Below, in pieces: positions 56,985-64,000 of a stretch of 64,000 nucleotides of DNA. How positions within the stretch are numbered: the stretch's first letter is position 1; every line of letters begins with the position of its first letter. The position numbers were made by a program, and so were the translations under genes. The notes beneath the pieces are model-generated. The model made no database searches, was not told where the DNA came from, and saw only the letters and a list, made by a program, of their open reading frames with translations. This DNA comes from Sergeia podlipaevii (lineage: Eukaryota; Euglenozoa; Kinetoplastea; Trypanosomatida; Trypanosomatidae): NCBI GenBank assembly GCA_030849805.1, contig JASANZ010002256.1, forward strand, positions 1 to 64,000, read 5' to 3'.

Positions 56985-57761
56985 ATGACTTCCTTTACCC
57001 CATATGAAGTATCTGGCGCTGTGGATCGCAAGGCGATTGCCCCCGTCGGCCGTTCTCGTGTGCCCACGGGTATTGTCATTGACAAGACATGCCGCGTATA
57101 TATCACTCAGATCCCAGTGAGCCGCATCGAGCGCGACGGCGCCTCTGCACTGCGGGCTGAGTTTGAGATCTTCGGCCCTCTTGAGTCCTACAAGATGTTC
57201 ACGGAGAAGTCTGGTCGGTTTATCGGTAGTGCACTGTGCACTTACCGTAATCCCGCTGATGCCGCGCTCGCCGTCACTAACATGGACGGGCAGGTGATTG
57301 ATGAGACCCCGCTGAAAGTGACTCTGGCGCGTGATCACGGTGTGATGTTGCTTCATCAGGATAGCGGTGCGCGTCAGCGTGGATTCCTGCACCGCGACGA
57401 CGCCGACGATGGCGAGAAGTGGCATCACGATAAGTATGAAATGCTCGCTGAGGGAAAGGATATGGATGAGGTGCTGGGTCGCAAGCGGAGCAACTGGCGC
57501 GGTGGCCGCGGCCGTGGTGGTGGTGGTTACATGGCACGCATGGAGAGGACTAACGATGAGTTTGAGCGCTACATTGCGGACCGGGATGCCATTTTTAGAA
57601 AAGAGGCACAAAGTGAGTATGCTCCTCCTGAAAACAGCGCCGAGGCAGAAAAGGCCGAGGATGCCGAGGCACAACAGAAGAGGGCAATGGAGGAGGAGAC
57701 CACTGCTGATGACAATGCGTCACCGGCAGGAGCCGCGATGCCTCCTACGGCCCTTTCGTAG
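56985..57761 (+). CDS. RRM/RGG RNA-binding protein
   Basis: A 258-residue protein. One RRM spans about 36-115, with RNP2 VYITQI (38-43) and RNP1-like GRFIGSALCTY (77-87). It is followed by an Asp/His-rich linker, an RGG-type box GGRGRGGGG (about 168-177), and a short helix NDEFERYIADRDA that resembles the C-terminal helicase-binding motif of ALY/REF export factors. The tail is acidic and Ala/Glu-rich. It is likely an mRNA-binding protein, possibly ALY/REF-like in export (inference). The leader is long and the ATG is clear. A structured element lies about 145 bases after its stop. Confidence 0.82.
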   Translation: MTSFTPYEVSGAVDRKAIAPVGRSRVPTGIVIDKTCRVYITQIPVSRIERDGASALRAEFEIFGPLESYKMFTEKSGRFIGSALCTYRNPADAALAVTNMDGQVIDETPLKVTLARDHGVMLLHQDSGARQRGFLHRDDADDGEKWHHDKYEMLAEGKDMDEVLGRKRSNWRGGRGRGGGGYMARMERTNDEFERYIADRDAIFRKEAQSEYAPPENSAEAEKAEDAEAQQKRAMEEETTADDNASPAGAAMPPTALS

Positions 57762-57907
57762 GGAACACTATGAAGCATTCATCGCTACTGTTTGCTATTT
57801 AAGGCGCGAGTTGATAAAAAATAAGGTGGGAAGGTTGTGGTCATGGCTGCTGCGTTTTAGCACATGTGTTTGTAAAAAAAAACTTCAGAATAATACCAAA
57901 AAAAAAT

Positions 57908-57988
57908 AGTGGCGCTTGCATACATATAGTTTTCAGACATGTTGAATGACATGATTCTTGCGTGAAAATATGATGAGCAAGCGCTATT
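57908..57988 (+). repeat. Long-range stem-loop in the 3' flank of the RRM gene
   Basis: GCGCTTGC (57912-57919) pairs with GCAAGCGC (57977-57984), extended to 12 pairs with two G-U wobbles. The enclosed 57 bases contain a second small hairpin, CATGT (57938-57942) with ACATG (57949-57953). An RTGATGA sequence sits just inside the right arm, but no paired D box was found in the right place for a C/D snoRNA. Confidence 0.45.
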
Positions 57989-58120
57989 TTCTGTTCCTGT
58001 TTTTTTTTTTTTTTCTGCTGTCGAGTACTTGCATGCTTTACTTTCTGACACAAGTATATTTTTTTTTTCCTTCTCGGGTATGTCTCCACCATCATCCTTC
58101 ATTACTTTTTTTTCTTTTCA

Positions 58121-58122
58121 AG
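58121..58122 (+). promoter_or_regulatory. Putative trans-splice acceptor AG
   Basis: CTTTTTTTTTCTTTTCA leads into this AG, about 100 bases before the ATG of the 448-aa gene. A second pyrimidine tract lies at 58195-58213. Confidence 0.5.
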
Positions 58123-58224
58123 GTGAACGTGTGTCGCCTTTAAGATAGTGCATCAGTGTATATTGGGGCTCCCAGAATATTTCTGTGTAGTAGTTTTCTT
58201 TTTCTTTTTTCTATTGTGAATGAT

Positions 58225-59571
58225 ATGTTGGCACAGTCAAGGTTTGCTTTTAGCAAAGGTGTGCTTAGTTGTAATGCCATGTTGCTAGCTAGATTGAAGA
58301 AGAAGACGAAGAGGAGGAAAGCGGTGGCAACACCCATGCCTAGAGCGACACCTACTACTACAATAACGACAGCGATAGCTCCTACTCGTCATGGCACATC
58401 GACGTCAGAAGCTCCTTTGAAATATGACAGAGAGTCGATTCAAAGAAAAGAAAAGGAACTTCTTCGTTTCTTTGGGGCTGCCCCCATCCACAAGTATCTT
58501 GCCTCCTCTGTATGTGTGCCGCTTACGTGGCAGCTGTGTACATCGAAGGATAGCGCGGCTCTCTCGCGCGCGATGCTTTTCCCTTCATCAGCAAACGCTT
58601 CACAGTCGTCGCAACCTGCAGGATGTGAAGTTGCAATGCCACTCGCCGCCGCTGTTGGGATAGAATTAGGGCACTCCCCTCCGCCTATTATCACGTCTGC
58701 CTATACTTCAAATGCATCGCTGTTTCATCAACTCCGCACTCTCTCCCGCAGAGGCTACAGGGGGACTGCCGACCTTCTTGATTATCGTCTGCTCGGGAAC
58801 CGCTATTCCAATTCGTTGGACTCTAGAAAGGATTTTGGGGGAGGGGAATACTCATATGATGCGATAAGAAGGGATGTGCAAGAGCTCTGGCGGGCGGCTA
58901 GCGCTGCGCACAAGGACTTACGGCGTACTGTGGAGGAGGAGGTGGCGATGCCGCGTGCAAGCGGAACTTCATTGACAGCAGTGCCAAAACGTATGCGGGT
59001 TGTGTTTCTTGTTTTTTACTCTCACACGCGTGGTGAGATGCCGGTGGCTGAGTCCATGAGGGAGATAGGACGGCGTGCCGTGTCGGCGCTTCGCGGTTCA
59101 TCGCGCATCTCGTCGCCAGTACTCCGCGTAGTACCGATTGCAGTTGGCATTCATCCACCAGCCTTGTGCGGCGCGGCCGGTGCATGCACAAATATGAATG
59201 ACGATGGCTGGTTGGCGTACCCCAACGGTGGCCTCTACACTTTCAATGCGGTTATTCAAGCAATTGCTGGTCTGCCATTCTCTTCGTGTAAGGGCTTGCA
59301 ACACAAGACGATTCTTCTATCAGAATCCTGGCTGCTACCACGTACCATCGCTGCCATGCATAACAAGGGTTTGCAAGAGAGCGTTGAGGGGAAGGATACC
59401 AGAGGTAGGACTGATGAACGGAGCCGTCACTCTTGTGAGATGGAGTTCACCAGATTTGTCCCCGAAATGAACGGTCAAATAGAGGTGGTACCGGGAGTGG
59501 TGTCAGGTACTCTCAGTGCGCTGGAACTTAAGGCTTTTGCCAGGTACACAGCCTGCCGAGCCGTTGCGTGA
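58225..59571 (+). CDS. Hypothetical protein (448 aa), possibly mitochondrial
   Basis: Uninterrupted frame with normal codon use; family not recognised. The N-terminus (MLAQSRFAFSKGVLSCNAML) is free of acidic residues and followed by a Lys/Arg cluster (LARLKKKTKRRK), a plausible mitochondrial presequence. A conserved-looking block ESIQRKEKELLRFFGAAPIH lies near 73-92, and a helix-rich basic region near 215-250. The start is uncertain: an out-of-frame ATG at 58220 precedes it by five bases, a second in-frame ATG (Met19, 58279) would also serve, and the open frame upstream begins with GTG. Confidence 0.7.
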   Translation: MLAQSRFAFSKGVLSCNAMLLARLKKKTKRRKAVATPMPRATPTTTITTAIAPTRHGTSTSEAPLKYDRESIQRKEKELLRFFGAAPIHKYLASSVCVPLTWQLCTSKDSAALSRAMLFPSSANASQSSQPAGCEVAMPLAAAVGIELGHSPPPIITSAYTSNASLFHQLRTLSRRGYRGTADLLDYRLLGNRYSNSLDSRKDFGGGEYSYDAIRRDVQELWRAASAAHKDLRRTVEEEVAMPRASGTSLTAVPKRMRVVFLVFYSHTRGEMPVAESMREIGRRAVSALRGSSRISSPVLRVVPIAVGIHPPALCGAAGACTNMNDDGWLAYPNGGLYTFNAVIQAIAGLPFSSCKGLQHKTILLSESWLLPRTIAAMHNKGLQESVEGKDTRGRTDERSRHSCEMEFTRFVPEMNGQIEVVPGVVSGTLSALELKAFARYTACRAVA

Positions 59572-60180
59572 AGACTCCCGAAATTGATGCATCGAGCAGG
59601 ATTCTATGCTTGCTTTTGTTGTGATAGTAGTGGCGTTTTTGATCACGTAACTAAGCAGTACGTCTACAATACAATACGTACTGGCAAAAAAAATAAAAAT
59701 GATTATCTTTTTTTTTTTTTTTTTAGATGATGAGGTTACAAACATCAGCTTTACTCACAGGGAAAAAATAGCGTTTCCTTTATTATGGCATGCTTGCATG
59801 ACCTCTTTGTCTAACAGTGTACAATTTCAATATCTTCCTTTTTTATTTCATTTCGCCTTTTTTATTTTTTTTTTATACCGTAGAAGCAGAAACTGGAATA
59901 CATGTAAAAGAAAAGGAAAGGAAAAGCGCTGAATAATACGCATCAGCATTAGCGCATTTGCCACCCTTCAATTTTTTTTTTTTTAATTGTCAACAAGAAG
60001 TAGCCATTTAAATATATATACAAGCAGTCACACACCACTTTTTTTTTCCTCCTTTTAGAGAACATCAATCAATTGCACATAGGTCGTTGCTTTTCTTTTT
60101 ATTGTTATTTTCGTCTTTAACTACAAATCTGCACTCTTAGAAAGAGGGAAGTAAGGGAGGGGGACCTTTTTTTTATCTCA
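59572..60180. other. Intergenic spacer
   Basis: A 609-base AT-rich spacer with T-tracts near 59708-59724 and 59972-59984 and several acceptor-like AGs, the best at 60057-60058. No gene recognised. Confidence 0.55.
60057..60058 (+). promoter_or_regulatory. Putative trans-splice acceptor AG
   Basis: CTTTTTTTTTTCCTCCTTTT runs into this AG. The next in-frame ATG of the large downstream gene is at 60181, and an in-frame TAA lies at 60118-60120, fixing the start. Confidence 0.5.
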
Positions 60181-63100
60181 ATGAGATCTACACCAAAGCA
60201 ATCTATTGTGGCGCACGCGAAATCACCGAGCTCGAACCCTGCAGAGGAAACGCTCTCGGGACGCGTGAAACGGATCTCTCCCTCACAGAATCATCAGCAG
60301 CAGCATCAACAGCAAAATCGCGATGAGCGTACGCCCCGCGAGCTCTGGCGTCCCACACGCCATGCCCCGCTGGTTCCTCCGGAGCTCCATGACGCACTGA
60401 CCAAAGCAAGACAACCTGAGGACACATTTAGTGGCAGCTATCAACGCTTGATCTTCAGTTCCGATAATGCTAGCAAATCCACAGAGAAACATAACACGAC
60501 AGAAATGGAGGATGCTGAGACCATTATGGCTTCGGCTCTTGCGGAGCCCACCACCTTCTGCGATTCCTTGAATAAGCGATCGCAACTCAAGGATGGACAT
60601 GCGAGCACAGAGAAAAGAGAGAAGCAGATAGGTCTTGATCTTGGCATGACGGGCTCCGACTTCAACGCCACACTCTCTGGAACTGGTCGGCGGGTTATTG
60701 CCTCGTCGCACTCTTTTTTTAATGGAAGTGGTACCGCAGGCACATTTGACGGCACTGGGTCCTTTCGCAGCTTTCTTGGGCATCCCGTGGGTGATGACGG
60801 CACCGGTGAACAAAATCTCAACAACACTTTAGGCCGTAGTGACCGCGCTGCCATGCTGATGGGCGAAGAAGAAGATGCCACGGTTGGGCTTCCAGCAGCT
60901 CGTGCTTCAGGCCCTTCAAGTACAGCGCATGTTAGCAAGGAAGGGTTTCTACCTCACGCAATCGGTGTGAGTCCCCTAAAGATGCAGAGAAAAAAAGCGA
61001 GTAGGCGGAGAGCGAGGCTGGCTCCGGGCCTCCATTCGCCTCGGCAGCAACCGGGAACACTTCCACCTCGCAGACCCTCCTTCCCAGTCTCAGCAAATGC
61101 ACGCAACGCCGCTGCGGCGACTCCTGTTCCGATTGCTTCCCCCACTGACATTACTGCCATGCCATCGTTTATAAATGGAGTTATTCCAGGACCCAACAAC
61201 ACCCTTGGATCTCTTCAGGAACTGAAGGCAGCTTTGCAGAACTCGCAAAACATTACTTCTCTTTTTTCACCGACCGATGAAAGGCTGAATGAGCGAAAGG
61301 ACGAGGAATGTTCGTGGCAGTGGACAAGCGCACATCCTCTTCACCCTCAAGGCTCCCAGCAGCAACGCCACTCTGCGGTCAAAATAAAATCATCTATTGT
61401 GCTTCCAGACAACAACAACAACAACAACAATGGGGTGAGCTCTGTGGCCTCAGCCCGAACGCAGGCTGCGCTGTCCCGCCTGTACCAGTCCAGTCCCCGT
61501 TTAGTCGCCACTGCAGCAGGGGGGGCCGGCTCGCTAGCTGGGGGTATGCAGGACGGCAAGCAGCAGGGTAACTCACTGCAAAATCTTCCTCCAACTGCGT
61601 CTCTGCGCTCTGAGCAGCTCACCGATGAGAACCTCATGCGCCGCTACGGACCGCTACAAGCCATTTCGTTGCGACATCACGACATGTTCTCGTGCGTATC
61701 TCGCATTTCTGTGTGCACATCGGCAAGCTCTTTTCTCCGGGACAAGAGCGAGAGTGATGAGGGATATTACGACGGTGAAACAGGCAAGCAGGGCGGCCAC
61801 AATGGTCGCAATGCATACGGCGGTAAGTACGTTAGTACCTATCAGGACCATCTGAACACGCCAGCAAGTGTACTGCGCGAGTTGGAGCAAAAGGTTGCGC
61901 GTGCTGCTGCGGAGGAAAAGCGACAGTATGAGCAGCAGGAGCAACGGCGCACCTTCTTACCGAAGCTGACATCGCCTAGGTCAGTAGTGCAGTGGCAGGG
62001 TAAAACAAAAGTGAAAAGTGGCAGGAATGAGCGCGCGGCGAACAACAGAGCGGTATACCCTTCGTCAAGGAGCATCGTTGCAGGAGCTATACGTGATACG
62101 CACACCTTACTCCAGAAGCGGATGGACAACAGACCACAGAACGCGCGTCTTTTCAACTATATCAGGCAGTGGTGCGACCGTACCGTGTTGATCTCACGGA
62201 CCGTCGTCACGCCCGCGAACCCGGCCTCGGTGATGGGCGCAGGGAGTCCCAATGCAGGTGCTCTGAAGCGCTCTAAGAGCGGATTGTGGAGCAACTTTGC
62301 GCTCGACTTTGGTATTTTTGACGAAAACTGGCGAGGCAACGGCGGCGGAAAGGGAGCGAATTACGGCGCGACCGGGTTGGCCTTTGAGGAGGACCCTCGC
62401 ATCGCTCATGACGAGCTCATGGTACACATCAATGCGGAGGAGGAAGAGGTGCGGACGCAGAACTTGCTTAACCGCAGGCGTGAGGATCACCAAAAGAAGG
62501 TGAAGCGCTTTGCCCATGATGGGGCACTCAGCGGGCCCTCCTCACCACGCGGTGTGTTAACCTCTGTAGATGGTGGTTGTGCCGACTCACCGCATAGGAA
62601 CGGCGGTGGCGCTGCAGGTATTGGTGTTGCGGCAGGCGTGCACTACAAGCTGAAGGCACTTCATATTGGAGCTCACCGCCGTCTCTGCAGTGGTCTTGAT
62701 CCGTGGGACGTACGTCGCGATGAATTGATCATAGAAGACGTGCGAGGAAGACTTATGGTGGGCACCGCCGAAGCCTTTCTTCAGGATGGGGCGTTACTTT
62801 CCACTTTTCCTGCGCGGTCGGATTCACCAGCGATTGGAGTGTCCATGTCTGGTGTGGATGGGATAGCAAACAGTAACAACAACAACAACAACAGCGGCAC
62901 CTCGAGGAACCCAGGCGTGTCGCTATCACAGGATACATTCACTAAGATTGAGAAAGAACTGTTGGAGTTTGTCGTTTTTGCAGTTTTTGGAAACGTGGAG
63001 GACCCAGTGAGGATCAAGAACTGCTTAGATGCGTGCGCAAAGCAGCATAAAGAGGCAAAGGAGCACTTGCAGAAGCGGCAGAGTAGTTCCTATCTTCTGG

Positions 63101-64000
63101 ACGAAGGCGTAGCTGTAGATCCTCTTAGCGCCCCAGGGTTGCCTCAGTCCAAAGAATCTGTGACGTTTCTGGATTCTGGAGAGCCTGCGTCAACGCCTGC
63201 GTTAGTTGCAAAGTACTATCTAGAGAAGCCATATGATAGCAGCGATCTATTTATGCTTCGGTCTCTTAACACCTCTCTTGCCGCCCTTCCTGTTACACGG
63301 GACGAACTAGGGGGAGAAGCAAGGAGGGTACAAGAACAACAAGTGCAGCCCCTACAGAACCAAAAGGAGTACCCTGAGAAGCAGTCAAATGATGCCACTT
63401 CAACTCGAGAAAGTTTTAGCTTACGGCGGCCTAACGCTATGGTGCAGATGCCCTCAGGCAGCAGTCTCTCCACAGCAACACACGCTAGACAGAACTCTGT
63501 GTCGAGCGCGGAGCCTGCGTCTGTCACGACACAGGGTGATCACATTTCTTTTCCTGCGCTACTGCCAACTCGTTCGACCGTGCCCGCACCCACAGTGTCT
63601 AGTGCCAATCTGACCCGCTCTCAGCAGCAGCAGCAGAGCCGCCCTGACCTAGTAGCAAATTCCATATCCATTGCAGCCTCCGCACTGTCTTCATTCGCTA
63701 GACCCCCTGATACAATCGCGGCGTTGCCGCTGCGGCTTACCTTCCACGCGTTTCATACAACGTCGCAACCACACCCACATCCAGCCCAGAAGGACGCTGC
63801 TGTCCACCATAGCGACGGTGGTGCAGCGCGCAAACGTGGGTCAGCGAACATGGGCGTTGCTGAAAGTGGCATCAGCGGCGAGAAGCCAAACGCGCCTGTC
63901 GCCACATGGACAACGAGGGTGGATGCGGTAGAACTAGTGTCTTCTATTCCGGTCTCTGTGATACGTGCGCTCGTCGATCGCGGAAGCCACAACGGCGTTG
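60181..64000 (+). CDS. Large low-complexity hypothetical protein, 3' truncated by the window
   Basis: An ATG at 60181 opens a frame that stays open for 1273 codons to the window edge with no stop, so it is a real, partial gene. An in-frame TAA at 60118 precedes the ATG. The sequence is largely Ser/Pro/Gln/Asn-rich and disordered. Asn runs lie at 411-417 and 899-904 (both almost pure AAC codons), and a Gln5 run at about 1149-1153. Better-ordered patches occur near 535-600 (coiled coil, LRELEQKVARAAAEEKRQYE), 640-680, and about 915-980 (KIEKELLEFVVFAVFGNVED, then a basic helix). I recognise no domain. The C-terminus is outside the window. Confidence 0.82.
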   Translation, partial: MRSTPKQSIVAHAKSPSSNPAEETLSGRVKRISPSQNHQQQHQQQNRDERTPRELWRPTRHAPLVPPELHDALTKARQPEDTFSGSYQRLIFSSDNASKSTEKHNTTEMEDAETIMASALAEPTTFCDSLNKRSQLKDGHASTEKREKQIGLDLGMTGSDFNATLSGTGRRVIASSHSFFNGSGTAGTFDGTGSFRSFLGHPVGDDGTGEQNLNNTLGRSDRAAMLMGEEEDATVGLPAARASGPSSTAHVSKEGFLPHAIGVSPLKMQRKKASRRRARLAPGLHSPRQQPGTLPPRRPSFPVSANARNAAAATPVPIASPTDITAMPSFINGVIPGPNNTLGSLQELKAALQNSQNITSLFSPTDERLNERKDEECSWQWTSAHPLHPQGSQQQRHSAVKIKSSIVLPDNNNNNNNGVSSVASARTQAALSRLYQSSPRLVATAAGGAGSLAGGMQDGKQQGNSLQNLPPTASLRSEQLTDENLMRRYGPLQAISLRHHDMFSCVSRISVCTSASSFLRDKSESDEGYYDGETGKQGGHNGRNAYGGKYVSTYQDHLNTPASVLRELEQKVARAAAEEKRQYEQQEQRRTFLPKLTSPRSVVQWQGKTKVKSGRNERAANNRAVYPSSRSIVAGAIRDTHTLLQKRMDNRPQNARLFNYIRQWCDRTVLISRTVVTPANPASVMGAGSPNAGALKRSKSGLWSNFALDFGIFDENWRGNGGGKGANYGATGLAFEEDPRIAHDELMVHINAEEEEVRTQNLLNRRREDHQKKVKRFAHDGALSGPSSPRGVLTSVDGGCADSPHRNGGGAAGIGVAAGVHYKLKALHIGAHRRLCSGLDPWDVRRDELIIEDVRGRLMVGTAEAFLQDGALLSTFPARSDSPAIGVSMSGVDGIANSNNNNNNSGTSRNPGVSLSQDTFTKIEKELLEFVVFAVFGNVEDPVRIKNCLDACAKQHKEAKEHLQKRQSSSYLLDEGVAVDPLSAPGLPQSKESVTFLDSGEPASTPALVAKYYLEKPYDSSDLFMLRSLNTSLAALPVTRDELGGEARRVQEQQVQPLQNQKEYPEKQSNDATSTRESFSLRRPNAMVQMPSGSSLSTATHARQNSVSSAEPASVTTQGDHISFPALLPTRSTVPAPTVSSANLTRSQQQQQSRPDLVANSISIAASALSSFARPPDTIAALPLRLTFHAFHTTSQPHPHPAQKDAAVHHSDGGAARKRGSANMGVAESGISGEKPNAPVATWTTRVDAVELVSSIPVSVIRALVDRGSHNGV

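Larger units (their letters stand above)
57762..58224. other. Intergenic spacer with stem-loop
   Basis: A 463-base spacer. Contains the long stem-loop at 57908-57988, T-tracts near 58000-58015 and 58061-58069, and an acceptor-like AG at 58121-58122. Confidence 0.55.

Noticed and set aside
57970..58048. Possible C/D snoRNA (ATGATGA at 57970, CTGA at 58045)
   Set aside because: A T16 run lies between the boxes and the terminal stem is weak; chance match preferred.
1..64000. CRISPR arrays, insertion sequences, retroposons, bacterial-style operons
   Set aside because: No regularly spaced repeats, no transposase or reverse-transcriptase frame and no terminal inverted repeats were seen; the genome type is eukaryotic.

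Overview
The window looks like nuclear DNA from a trypanosomatid (Kinetoplastea). The genes are intronless and sit head to tail in two arrays that point away from each other. Spacers are AT-rich, and many genes have a pyrimidine tract followed by AG just upstream, as expected for spliced-leader trans-splicing. Base composition is moderate in genes and AT-rich between them, unlike the GC-rich genomes of typical Leishmania. I cannot fix the genus. TAA, TAG and TGA all act as stops.

Layout. From about 0.5 to 33.0 kb every gene is on the minus strand. Reading away from the switch region they are: a 69-aa orphan, a CCCH zinc-finger protein, glucosidase II beta, an SRPK-like kinase, a 4.3-kb stretch with no recognisable gene, NMD3, a 1333-aa orphan, a PH-domain protein, a DNAJC11-like J-protein, a degenerate PIF1-like protein with three zinc fingers, a redoxin-fold protein, an OGFr-domain protein and a divergent Hsp70. 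From 33.0 to 33.75 kb lies a divergent strand-switch region, the presumed Pol II start. From 33.75 kb to the end every gene is on the plus strand: an inner-arm axonemal dynein heavy chain, an aldo/keto-reductase-fold protein, a 751-aa orphan, a nicalin-like protein, a mitochondrial ferredoxin, an RRM/RGG protein, a 448-aa orphan and a very long open frame (at least 1273 codons) that runs off the window.

How the genes relate. Neighbours in such arrays are co-transcribed but usually not functionally linked. Even so, several products look mitochondrial by their N-termini (Hsp70-like, PIF1-like, AKR-like, ferredoxin, two orphans) or by family (DNAJC11-like), and two act in the ER (glucosidase II beta, nicalin). 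A recurring oddity is enzyme folds that have lost key residues: Hsp70 without a recognisable substrate-binding beta domain, a J-domain with HTD for HPD, a PIF1 fold with damaged Walker motifs, a glutaredoxin-like fold without CxxC, and an AKR fold without its tetrad.

Most novel candidates: the 4.3-kb gene-poor gap at 20.85-25.14 kb, which carries strong splice-acceptor-like signals followed only by micro-ORFs; and the pseudo-helicase and beta-domain-less Hsp70. One probable assembly artefact (a single N between two copies of a 35-bp repeat) lies at 343-413. Start codons were chosen as the first in-frame ATG after a plausible acceptor; longer frames that open with TTG or GTG were trimmed.
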